Source: Ruixingdingia sedimenti (GTDB taxonomy: Bacteria > Pseudomonadota > Alphaproteobacteria > Rhodobacterales > Rhodobacteraceae). Taken from it: a DNA stretch of 64,000 nt. Location of the stretch: positions 176,881 to 240,880 of the forward strand of contig NZ_JAVKPH010000005.1 in NCBI RefSeq assembly GCF_031432425.1. Direction: 5' to 3'. Of this stretch, positions 52,398 through 60,131 are shown piece after piece. The notes under the pieces are model-generated. The model was not told the origin of the DNA. It did no database searches and worked only from the letters and a program-made list of their open reading frames with translations. The position numbers were made by a program, and so were the translations under genes. Position 1 is the first letter of the stretch. The number at the start of each line of letters is the position of its first letter.

Positions 52398-53834
52398 CTA
52401 CTGCGCCGCAGGCTCCGCCGGGGCCTCGCCCTCGCCGCCCTCTGCCGGGCCGGTCAGGATGCCGTCCGTCCAGGTGCCCGCGGCGGTCTGGCCGCCGGCA
52501 TAGCGCAGCACGCCCTGGCCATGCCGCTTGCCGGCGCGGAAGCCGCCTTCGTAGACATCGCCGGTGGCATAGGTGGCCTTGCCCTGGCCCTCCATCTCGC
52601 CGCCCTTCCAGTCGCCTTCGTAGACGAAGCCGTCGGCCATCCGCAGCACGCCCTTGCCCTCGCGCAGGCCCTTGACGAAACCGCCCTCGTAGCTGCTGCC
52701 GTCGGCATAGGTCGCCTTGCCCGCGCCGTGGCGTTCGCCCGCCAGCCATTCGCCTTCATAGCCATAGCCGTCTGGGTAGGTGACGCGGCCGTGGCCGTGG
52801 TTCTGCCCTGCCTTGAACGCGCCTTCGTAGACCACGCCCGAGGCATGGCGGGCCGTGCCCTCGCCCTCGATCACGCCGTCCACCCAGTCGCCCTCGTAGC
52901 CCGAGCCGTCGCGATAGGTGATGCGGCCCTTGCCATGCGCCTTGTCGCCGGCGAAGGCGCCCTCGTAGACAGAACCGTCGGGGTAGGTGGCCTTGCCCTG
53001 GCCCTCCATCCGGCCGGCCACCCAGTCGCCCTCGTAGGCGAAGCCGTCCGCGCCGCGGAAGCTGCCCTTGCCTTCGCGCCGGTCGTCGCGGAAATCGCCC
53101 TCGTAGCGGGCGCCGTCGGCAAAGGTGACGCTGCCCTTGCCCTCGCGCTTGCCGTTCGCCATCCCGCCTTCGTAGACATCGCCGCCGGGCTGGGTCAGCC
53201 TGCCCTCGCCCTGCATCTGGCCGTCTACCCAGTCGCCTTCGTAGCGCAGCCCGTCGGGCCGGGTCAGCACGCCCTTGCCCGCGCGCTGGCCCTTGACCAC
53301 GGTGCCTTCATAGACGGTGCCGTCGGGATAGGCGATGCGGGCCTGGCCCTCGCGTTCGCCCTCCACCCAGTCGCCTTCGTAGCGATAGCCGCCCTCGCTT
53401 TCCAGCACGCCCTTGCCGTGGCTTTTGCCGTTGACGAAGCTGCCGGTATAGACCGACCCGTTGGCGTGATGGGCCACGCCCTCGCCGGTCATCTGGCCGC
53501 CGGTCCAGTCGCCGTCATAGGTGCCGCCATCGGGGAAGGTGATCTTGCCGCGCCCTTCCGGCTTGCCGGCGGCGAACGCGCCTTCATACAGCGCGCCGTT
53601 GGGAAAGCGCGCGCGGCCCTGACCGCGGATCTCGCCGTCCTCCCATGCGCCGGTGTATTCATAGCCGTTGGGCATCCGGTAGGTGCCCTGGCCGTGCTGC
53701 CGGCCGTTGCGGAACTCGCCCTCGTAGACGGATCCGTCGTCGTATTGCTTGGTCGCTACCTGCGCCGCCGCGGCCCCTGCCGCCAGTGCGAGTGCCGTCG
53801 CTGCCACGATGCCGATGCGCGCCATGCCTGCCAT
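52398..53834 (-). CDS. Exported MORN-repeat protein, 18 tandem repeats
   Basis: A 478-residue protein made of a signal peptide (IGIVAATALALAAGAAAA, cut near residue 24) and 18 complete 23-residue MORN repeats of the form YPDGSVYEGEFxxGxxxGxG, plus a degenerate nineteenth, before a Glu/Ala/Pro-rich tail. The repeats make a continuous beta sheet. Odd and even repeats alternate (VYEGAF versus YEGDW), making a 46-residue unit. The role may be membrane-phosphoinositide-like binding or scaffolding, but bacterial MORN functions are largely unknown. AGGAGG lies ten bases before the ATG at 53834. Confidence 0.9.
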   Translation of the reverse strand: MAGMARIGIVAATALALAAGAAAAQVATKQYDDGSVYEGEFRNGRQHGQGTYRMPNGYEYTGAWEDGEIRGQGRARFPNGALYEGAFAAGKPEGRGKITFPDGGTYDGDWTGGQMTGEGVAHHANGSVYTGSFVNGKSHGKGVLESEGGYRYEGDWVEGEREGQARIAYPDGTVYEGTVVKGQRAGKGVLTRPDGLRYEGDWVDGQMQGEGRLTQPGGDVYEGGMANGKREGKGSVTFADGARYEGDFRDDRREGKGSFRGADGFAYEGDWVAGRMEGQGKATYPDGSVYEGAFAGDKAHGKGRITYRDGSGYEGDWVDGVIEGEGTARHASGVVYEGAFKAGQNHGHGRVTYPDGYGYEGEWLAGERHGAGKATYADGSSYEGGFVKGLREGKGVLRMADGFVYEGDWKGGEMEGQGKATYATGDVYEGGFRAGKRHGQGVLRYAGGQTAAGTWTDGILTGPAEGGEGEAPAEPAAQ

Positions 53835-54009
53835 CCGCCCCAGCCTCCTGCCGCCTGAACCTTGCCCGGGACGGTAGCCGCCGGGGGCCGGGCTGACAAG
53901 CGCCAAGCCCGGGGGCGGCGGGCGGATGCCCGCCCGCTTTCGTCCGGCGGCGGCTTTCCCCCGGCGGATGTTCTGCTAGAACGGGGCGGGAATGGACAGG
54001 GGATCCCGG

Positions 54010-55668
54010 ATGGCCGACATTTTCCGCCTGATGCTGGCGCAACTGAACCCGACCGTGGGGGCGATCGCGGCCAATGCCGATGCCGCCCGCGCCACCTGGG
54101 CCCGGGCCCGCGCCGCGGGGGCCGACATGGTGGCGCTGCCGGAGATGTTCCTGTCCGGCTATCAGACGCAGGATCTGGTGCTGCGCCCCGCCTTTCTGGC
54201 CGACATCCGCGCCGCCATCGCGGCGCTGGCCGCCGATTGCGCCGATGGCCCCGCCATCGGCATCGGCGCACCCGAGGCAGCGGGGGGCGCGATCCACAAC
54301 GCCTGGTATGTGCTCGACGGCGGGCGCATCGCCGGGGTGGTGCGCAAGCATCACCTGCCCAATGCCGAGGTTTTCGACGAATGCCGCCTGTTCGAACCCG
54401 CGCAGGTGCCCGGCCCCTGCCGCATCGGCCCGCTGCGCATCGGCATCCCGATCTGCGAGGACGCCTGGCACGAGGACGTGTGCGAAACGCTGGCCGAGAC
54501 CGGGGCGGAAATCCTGCTGGTGCCGAACGGATCGCCCTATGCGCGGGGCAAGCACGACCGGCGGCAGATGATCATGGTGTCGCGCGTCGTGGAAACTGGG
54601 CTGCCGCTGGTCTATCTCAACATGGTCGGCGGGCAGGATGACCAGGTGTTCGACGGCGCCTCCTTCGTGCTGAACCCCGGCGGCGCGCTGGCGGTGCAGA
54701 TGCCGGCCTTCGACGCGGCCGAACAGATCGTCACCTTCACCCGCACCCCCGAGGGATGGCGCGCCGAAGAGGGGCCCCGCGCGCCCCTGCCGGATGCGTG
54801 GGAAGCGGATTACCGCGCGATGGTCGAGGGCCTGCGCGACTATCTGGGCAAGAGCGGCATCGCCCGGGTGATGCTGGGCCTGTCGGGGGGCATCGATTCC
54901 GCGCTGGTGGCGGCGATCGCCGCCGATGCGGTGGGGCCGGACAACGTGCATTGCCTCATGCTGCCGTCCGAATACACCTCTGCCGCGTCGCTGGAGGATG
55001 CGGCGGGCGTCGCCCGCGCCCTTGGCTGCCGTCTGGACAGCCTGCCGATAGAGGGGCCGCGCGCCGCGGTGGCCGGGGCGCTGGCGCCCTTCTTTGCCGG
55101 CACCGCGCCGGGGCTGGCAGAGGAAAACATCCAGTCCCGGTTGCGGGGCCTCTTGCTGATGGCTTTGTCGAACAAGTTCGGGGCGATGCTGCTGACCACC
55201 GGCAACAAGTCCGAGGTCGCGGTGGGTTATTGCACGATCTACGGCGACATGGCGGGGGGTTACAACCCGATCAAGGATCTCTACAAGACCCGGGTGTTCG
55301 AGACCTGCCGCTGGCGCAATGCCAACCACCGCGACTGGATGAAGGGCCCGGCGGGCGAGGTCATCCCCCCCCGGGTGATCGACAAGCCGCCGAGCGCCGA
55401 ACTGCGCCCCGACCAGAAGGACGAGGACAGCCTGCCCCCCTATCCGGTGCTGGACGCGATCCTCGAAGGGCTGGTGGACCGCGACGAAAGCGTGGCCGAT
55501 CTGGTCGCCGCGGGCCACGACCGCGCGGTGGTGAAGCGGGTGGAGGCGCTGGTCTACGGGGCCGAATGGAAACGCTTCCAGTCCGCCCCCGGCACGCGGC
55601 TGACCGAACGCGCCTTCTGGCTCGACCGCCGCTATCCGATGGTCAACCGCTGGCGGGATGGCGGGTAG
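54010..55668 (+). CDS. nadE: Glutamine-dependent NAD+ synthetase
   Basis: A 552-residue two-domain enzyme making NAD from deamido-NAD, ATP and glutamine. The N-terminal nitrilase-like glutaminase has the triad E45, K113 and C149 (PICEDAW). The C-terminal synthetase has the P-loop SGGIDS at 292-297 and the TTGNKSEVAVGYCTIYGDMA segment. AGGGGA is six bases before the ATG. It is monocistronic. Confidence 0.96.
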   Translation: MADIFRLMLAQLNPTVGAIAANADAARATWARARAAGADMVALPEMFLSGYQTQDLVLRPAFLADIRAAIAALAADCADGPAIGIGAPEAAGGAIHNAWYVLDGGRIAGVVRKHHLPNAEVFDECRLFEPAQVPGPCRIGPLRIGIPICEDAWHEDVCETLAETGAEILLVPNGSPYARGKHDRRQMIMVSRVVETGLPLVYLNMVGGQDDQVFDGASFVLNPGGALAVQMPAFDAAEQIVTFTRTPEGWRAEEGPRAPLPDAWEADYRAMVEGLRDYLGKSGIARVMLGLSGGIDSALVAAIAADAVGPDNVHCLMLPSEYTSAASLEDAAGVARALGCRLDSLPIEGPRAAVAGALAPFFAGTAPGLAEENIQSRLRGLLLMALSNKFGAMLLTTGNKSEVAVGYCTIYGDMAGGYNPIKDLYKTRVFETCRWRNANHRDWMKGPAGEVIPPRVIDKPPSAELRPDQKDEDSLPPYPVLDAILEGLVDRDESVADLVAAGHDRAVVKRVEALVYGAEWKRFQSAPGTRLTERAFWLDRRYPMVNRWRDGG

Positions 55669-55689
55669 GGGGCAATCACATTACGGTTT

Positions 55690-55832
55690 GGCCGGGCGGG
55701 ATGAGGAAACGCACTGCGTTTCCCCCGCCCGTTCGCGCGGCGGTGCCGCAGGGGCGCTGGCCGGGGGCTTGGGGCCCCCCGACCGGGGCAACGCGATCTG
55801 AATCGCGGTGGCGAAGGCACACGCCTTCCGCC
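55690..55832 (-). repeat. Dispersed intergenic element, family B copy 4
   Basis: Inverted relative to copies 1 and 3: it opens with GGCCGGGCGGGATGAGGAAA, the palindrome of GGAAACGC arms, then CCCGTTCGCGCGGCGGTGCC, the CCGGGGGCTTGGGGCCCCCC hairpin and finally the GGCGAAGGC/GCCTTCcGCC palindrome with one added base. It fills the convergent gap between nadE and the reductase gene. Confidence 0.8.
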
Positions 55833-55853
55833 AAGGAGAGCTTCGGGCCCGCC

Positions 55854-57185
55854 CTAATACACATCCGTCCGGCACCGCCCCGCCCGCAGCAGATCGGCCC
55901 ATGCCGCGGGGCCGAGCACCTGTTCCAGCGCCGCGCGCACCCCCTGCGCCATGGGCCGCTGGCCGCAGATGTGGATATCCGCCCCCTGTCCGATCCAGGC
56001 GCGCAGCGTCTCTGCCCGTGCCGGGATCAGGTCCTGCACGTAGCGCGGCCCCGCCCCGCCATCGCGCGAAAAGGCGCGGTCCAGCCGGTCGAGCACGCCC
56101 GCCGCCTGCAACCCGCGCAGTTCGTCGTCGAAGATCGCATCGTGGCGGCGGGTGCGTTCGCCGAAGATCAGCCAGACCGGCCCGGTTTCCCGCAGCGCGG
56201 CGCGGTGGCGCAGATGCGCCAGCAGGCCCGACAGGCCGGCCCCGTTGCCGATCAGGATCATCGGCGCGTGGTCCGACCGGCTGCGGAAGCCCGCATTGGC
56301 GCGCAGGCGCAGCCGCACCGGCGCGCCCGGGGCGATCTGCCGGGTCAGCCAGTCCGACCCCCGGCCCGGGCGGCCCGCCGCATCCGCCGTGCGGCGCACG
56401 ATCAGCTCCACCCCGCCGCTCGCGGGCAGCGAGGCGAGCGAATAGTCCCGCATCAGCCGCGTGCCGTCCGGCAGCGCGATTTCTACCGCCGCGATGTCGC
56501 CCGCCTGCCAGTGCGGCAACACCCCCTGCGGCACAAGGCGCAGATGGTAGAGGCCGCCCCCCGGGCTGCCGGGGTTGAGGTGGCGGCGCCCGGCCAGTTG
56601 CCAGTCGGTCAGCCCGTCGCCCGCGGGCGCGGCGTCGAGGGTTTCGGCCAGCCGGCGGCGCCAGTGGTCCAGCGCCTCGGGGCGGGTGCGGTCAAGCTCC
56701 ACCCGCGGGAACAGGGGCTGCGCGCCGCAGTCCGCCAGCCAAGCATCCACCGCCCGGCCGAAGCCGCAAAAGCGCGGGTAATCCCGGTCGCCGAGCGCCA
56801 GCAGGGCATAGGACAGATGGCTCAGCGCCGGCCGCCCCGGCATCACCCGGGCCAGAAAGGCCGCCGCATTCTCTGGCGCATCGCCGTCGCCGGTGGTCGA
56901 GACGATGAACACCGCCCGCCGCGCCGCCAGCAGATCCGCCGCCCCGATCCGGTCGAGCGGCAGCACGCGCGGCCCGATACCGGCCAGCGCATCCGCGTCC
57001 TGCCGGGCCAGATCCTCGGCGAACCCGGTCTGGCTGGCATAGCCGATCAGCAGCCCTTCCGGGGTATCGGGGCCCGGGGCCGCACCGGCGGCAGGGCGGC
57101 GCAGCGCCATCCGCGCGACAAGCGCCAGCCACCCCGCCGTCGCGGCCCCGGCGATCAGCCAGTCGGCGGGATCGGGGCTCAGCAT
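55854..57185 (-). CDS. Membrane-anchored flavodoxin/FNR-type NAD(P)H reductase
   Basis: A 443-residue diflavin reductase related to the sulfite reductase flavoprotein and cytochrome P450 reductase. An N-terminal membrane helix (WLIAGAATAGWLALVARMAL, 9-28) is followed by a flavodoxin domain (FMN loop SQTGFAED at 51-58, STTGDGDAPENA at 96-107), an FAD domain (RDYSLAS at 246-252) and an NAD(P) domain (IGNGAGLSG near 312-320, CGQRPMAQGV), ending DVY. It should pass electrons from NAD(P)H to a membrane partner. Its start overlaps the apbE stop by seven bases. No sulfite reductase hemoprotein is nearby, which supports a different acceptor. Confidence 0.88.
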   Translation of the reverse strand: MLSPDPADWLIAGAATAGWLALVARMALRRPAAGAAPGPDTPEGLLIGYASQTGFAEDLARQDADALAGIGPRVLPLDRIGAADLLAARRAVFIVSTTGDGDAPENAAAFLARVMPGRPALSHLSYALLALGDRDYPRFCGFGRAVDAWLADCGAQPLFPRVELDRTRPEALDHWRRRLAETLDAAPAGDGLTDWQLAGRRHLNPGSPGGGLYHLRLVPQGVLPHWQAGDIAAVEIALPDGTRLMRDYSLASLPASGGVELIVRRTADAAGRPGRGSDWLTRQIAPGAPVRLRLRANAGFRSRSDHAPMILIGNGAGLSGLLAHLRHRAALRETGPVWLIFGERTRRHDAIFDDELRGLQAAGVLDRLDRAFSRDGGAGPRYVQDLIPARAETLRAWIGQGADIHICGQRPMAQGVRAALEQVLGPAAWADLLRAGRCRTDVY

Positions 57186-58201
57186 GCGTCCTCCATCATC
57201 CGCGCCAGCGCCGGGCTGGCGATCCGGTCGCCCCGGTGCAGCACCATCAGCGCGGCGATGCCGCGCGCGGCGGCGAAATCCATGCCGCGGCCGGGGCCCA
57301 TCACCATGAGCGCGGTGGCCAGCGCATCGGCCATCATCGCGCTGTCGTGCAGCACGCTGACCGTCGCCACGCCATTGTCCACCGGCCAGCCCGCCGCGCC
57401 GTCGATCGTATGGGCATAGCGCCGCCCCGCATGGGTGAACTGCCGCCGCCAGTCGCCCGAACCGGCCAGCGCCATGCCGTTCAATGCCACCAGCAGCCGG
57501 GGGCCGGGGTGGATCTGCTCGATTTCCACCCACCAGGGCTGCATGTCGGGCTTGAGGCCCCGTGCGCGCAGCTCGCCGCCGATCTCGACCATGTGGAACT
57601 CCGCCCCCGCCGCGGTCAGGCGGGCGGAGACCTGATCGACCGCCCATCCCTTGGCGCTGCCCGACAGGTCCAGCCGCAGCCCGGCGGGGCGGTGCAGGCG
57701 GCCCGCGGCCAGATGCACGCGGCGCCAGCCGCTGACGGCGCGGGCGGCGGCGATCCCGGCCCCGCCGGGCAGGGGCGCGGCGGCGGGCCGGGGGCCGGGC
57801 GGGCCGAAGCCCCACAGGTCCACCAGCGCGCCGAGCGTCGGGTCCGACGCACCCTCGGTATCGCGCGCCAGATCCAGCAGCGGCGCCAGCACGGCGGCGA
57901 AGGCGGGCGACAGCGGCAGATCCCCGCCGGGGGCGGTGTTGAGCCGCGAAATCTCGCTCTCCGCCACCCAGGGGCTGAAAAGCGCGATGGTGCGGGCGAT
58001 TTCCGCCGCGATCAGCGCGCGCAGGGTATCGGCGGCATCGGGCGCGGCATGGGCCAGCACCGTCCAGCCGGTGCCCATCGCCGCCCCCGTCAGGCGGTGC
58101 AGCCGCAATCCCGGCGGGGGCGGCAGCAGCGGGCCGTCGGGGTGCACCGGGGGCAGGACGACACGGTTCCGGGGGCGGGGGGTGAGGACGGGCAGGGCCA
58201 T
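57179..58201 (-). CDS. apbE: ApbE-type FAD:protein FMN transferase
   Basis: A 340-residue flavin transferase that attaches FMN from FAD to a Thr or Ser of target proteins. The conserved blocks are MGTGWTVLAH, LDLSGSAKGWAVDQV, EIGGELRARG, HTIDGAAGWPVDNGVATVSV and the metal site MADALATALMVMG. The N-terminus (MALPVLTPRPRNRVVLPPVH) shows no signal peptide or lipobox, unlike most periplasmic ApbE proteins. It shares one base with the PepSY gene stop and overlaps the reductase start, so it is part of a coupled four-gene unit. Confidence 0.92.
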   Translation of the reverse strand: MALPVLTPRPRNRVVLPPVHPDGPLLPPPPGLRLHRLTGAAMGTGWTVLAHAAPDAADTLRALIAAEIARTIALFSPWVAESEISRLNTAPGGDLPLSPAFAAVLAPLLDLARDTEGASDPTLGALVDLWGFGPPGPRPAAAPLPGGAGIAAARAVSGWRRVHLAAGRLHRPAGLRLDLSGSAKGWAVDQVSARLTAAGAEFHMVEIGGELRARGLKPDMQPWWVEIEQIHPGPRLLVALNGMALAGSGDWRRQFTHAGRRYAHTIDGAAGWPVDNGVATVSVLHDSAMMADALATALMVMGPGRGMDFAAARGIAALMVLHRGDRIASPALARMMEDAC

Positions 58202-58839
58202 CAGTGCACGAACAGCAGCGCGACCAGCAGCGGCAGCAGCGCCCCCGCCCAGGTCAGCGGCCAGGTCGCGGGCCGCACCCGCGCATGCAGCCACAGCAGC
58301 CCGAGGCCCGAAACCGTGAACACCACGCAGGCCACCGCCAGCAGGTCGATGAACAGCCCCCAGACCGGCCCGGCGTTGCGGCCCTTGTGCAGGTCGTTGA
58401 GGAAGGCCACCCAGCCCAGATCGGTATGCCGGTGCGTCACCTCGCCGGTGTCGCGGTCGATGGCCAGCCAGCCGTCGCCGCCGGGCACGGGCAGGGCGAC
58501 ATAGACCTCTGCCGCGTCGGTTTCGGTCGCCCGGCCCACCAGCGCGACGCGGAACCGCGTGGTCAGCCAGGCGGCGAGTTCAGGCGGCAGGGGGGCCTCG
58601 GCCGCCTCGGGCATCGCGGCCAGGACGGGCAACAGGTCGGGGGGCAGGGCGACGGTTTCCTCGACCGTCACCGGGCGCGCGGGGAAAAGACCGGCATGGT
58701 TCAGCATCAGCCCGGTCAGCGCGAACAACAGCATGCCAGTCAGGCCCACGGCGGCGGAAACCCAGTGCCACAGCCGGAACTGGCGCAGCCAGAAGGCGCG
58801 CATTCCCCCGGTGCCGGGCATGGGTGCCGCGGCCCTCAT
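58201..58839 (-). CDS. PepSY-associated transmembrane protein
   Basis: A 212-residue inner-membrane protein. Helix one is LWHWVSAAVGLTGMLLFALT (about 23-42), then a periplasmic PepSY-like part (WLAIDRDTGEVTHRHTDLGW), then NDLHKGRNAGPVWGLFIDLL with helices two and three to the end. Conserved His residues (HW, NHAG, LHKG) could bind heme. Homologues such as FpvG reduce ferric siderophores. The start overlaps the DUF2271 stop by four bases. A later Met (58821) is a possible alternative start. Confidence 0.88.
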   Translation of the reverse strand: MRAAAPMPGTGGMRAFWLRQFRLWHWVSAAVGLTGMLLFALTGLMLNHAGLFPARPVTVEETVALPPDLLPVLAAMPEAAEAPLPPELAAWLTTRFRVALVGRATETDAAEVYVALPVPGGDGWLAIDRDTGEVTHRHTDLGWVAFLNDLHKGRNAGPVWGLFIDLLAVACVVFTVSGLGLLWLHARVRPATWPLTWAGALLPLLVALLFVH

Positions 58840-59384
58840 GGCGTGACCGACACCCGCAGGCGGGTGATTTCGGTGTCGCCCCCGGCCTCGCCTGCGTTGG
58901 CGGCCCCGCCCCAGGCGAAGGGGGCGCGCAGGACCTCGCGCCCGCCATCCTCGCGCGCGACCTCGGCCACCAGCACATAGTCGCCGGGGGCGAGCGCGGC
59001 CAGGACGCCGCTGTCGCCCGGGATCGTCAGCGCATGGCTGCCCGGGCCGTGCGTCGGGCCGGAAATGCCGTCGGCGGGCAGGGTCATCGCCTCGCCCGTG
59101 CTGCGCCACCATGTGCGCAGGCTGCGCAGGAACCCCGCGCCGATGTTGTCGCGCAGCCGCGTGTCGTACCAGACGGCGACCGTGCCCCGGATCTCTTTCG
59201 CCGCCGCATCCTCGATCCAGGCGGCAAGGTAGGGGCGGTAATAGGGGGCGGCGTCGATCTCAGGCAGGGTGATTTCCACCTCCAGCCCGCCGGCGGCGGC
59301 GGGGGTGGCGATCAGGGCCGCGGTGGCAGTGGCGGCAGAGGCCAGCCGGGCGGCGGCGGTACGGGTCTGCGGGGTCGTCGGCAT
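58836..59384 (-). CDS. DUF2271 protein, predicted flavinylated periplasmic carrier
   Basis: A 182-residue exported protein with a signal peptide (ASAATATAALIATPAAA, cut near residue 31) and a DUF2271 domain: VEITLPEIDAAPYYRPYLAA, LRTWWRSTGE, and a GGREVLRAPFAW segment. Residues 105-111 are D-G-I-S-G-P-T, matching the flavinylation consensus Dxx(S/T)GA(S/T) except that Ala is Pro; T111 would carry the FMN. It is coupled to the PepSY gene and two genes from apbE, its likely modifying enzyme. AAAGG lies eight bases before the ATG. Confidence 0.82.
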   Translation of the reverse strand: MPTTPQTRTAAARLASAATATAALIATPAAAGGLEVEITLPEIDAAPYYRPYLAAWIEDAAAKEIRGTVAVWYDTRLRDNIGAGFLRSLRTWWRSTGEAMTLPADGISGPTHGPGSHALTIPGDSGVLAALAPGDYVLVAEVAREDGGREVLRAPFAWGGAANAGEAGGDTEITRLRVSVTP

Positions 59385-59486
59385 GGCAGGGCCTTTCGCA
59401 TTCGGCGGTCAGAGAACGGGCGCCGGGGCAGCCGGGGGAGAGCCGGCCGGGGAACCCCCGGCGCCCGAGGGGCGCGCGGGCCGCGG

Positions 59487-60029
59487 TCAGTTGCCGCCGC
59501 GCGCCTCGCCCTGCGCGCGATCGCCGTCGCGGTTGCGCTGACGCGGCGGATCGTCGGCAGACACCACGCCGTCGCCGTTGGTGTCATGCCCGTCGAAGGT
59601 CTTTGCGGCCGAGGCCAGATCCTCTTCCTGCGTCAGCAGGTTGTCGCGGTCGCGGTCGAGCACCGCAAACCGCACACCCGCCTGTTTCAGGCCGCCGGCA
59701 TACCGCTCGTCGGGCTCCTTGCCCTGTTCGGCATATTGCTGTTTCAGCCGGCCCTCGAATTCGGCCACGTATTCGGCCTCGTTCAGCTTGCCGTCGCCGT
59801 CCTTGTCGGCGCCCTGAAAGCGGTCGGTGCGCAGGGCGAACAATTCGTCCTTCGAGACCTTGCCGTCGCCGTCGCGGTCATAGGCGGCGATGAAGGCCGC
59901 GGCGGTATGGCCGCCGGCGATGCCGGGGCGGCCTTCGCCCTGCGGCTGTTGCTGCTGCGCAAGGGCGGGCGCGGCGAGCGCCGACAGAAGGGCGATACCG
60001 GACAGCAGGCGGGTGCATGGATGTGGCAT
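59487..60029 (-). CDS. Exported EF-hand protein, four calcium loops
   Basis: A 180-residue protein with a signal peptide (LLSGIALLSALAAPALA, cut near residue 25) and four EF-hand-like loops: DRDGDGKVSKDE, DKDGDGKLNEAE, DRDRDNLLTQEE and DTNGDGVVSADD. The first, second and fourth look competent for calcium; the third has a changed loop centre. It lies 102 bases after the TonB receptor gene and 102 before DUF2271. GGAG is seven bases before the ATG at 60029. Its role in the cluster is unknown. Confidence 0.85.
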   Translation of the reverse strand: MPHPCTRLLSGIALLSALAAPALAQQQQPQGEGRPGIAGGHTAAAFIAAYDRDGDGKVSKDELFALRTDRFQGADKDGDGKLNEAEYVAEFEGRLKQQYAEQGKEPDERYAGGLKQAGVRFAVLDRDRDNLLTQEEDLASAAKTFDGHDTNGDGVVSADDPPRQRNRDGDRAQGEARGGN

Positions 60030-60131
60030 GGTTGGCTCCGTCATGGATGGAAGGGGCGCGGCGGGGAACCGGAGGGATCGGCCCCCGCCGCATTTGCCCC
60101 GGGGCCCGCGGCACCTGCGGACCCCGGGATT

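Noticed and set aside
52096..52503. A 135-codon frame in the gap before the MORN gene
   Set aside because: No ribosome site, low-complexity composition, and its second half is the family A repeat and the MORN gene in antisense.
52398..53834. Regular nucleotide repeats resembling a CRISPR array
   Set aside because: The 69-base periodicity comes from coding MORN repeats; there are no unique spacers or constant direct repeats.
55854..57185. Assignment of the diflavin protein as sulfite reductase subunit CysJ
   Set aside because: There is no hemoprotein subunit nearby, the protein has a membrane anchor, and the coupled genes point to PepSY/ApbE electron transfer.
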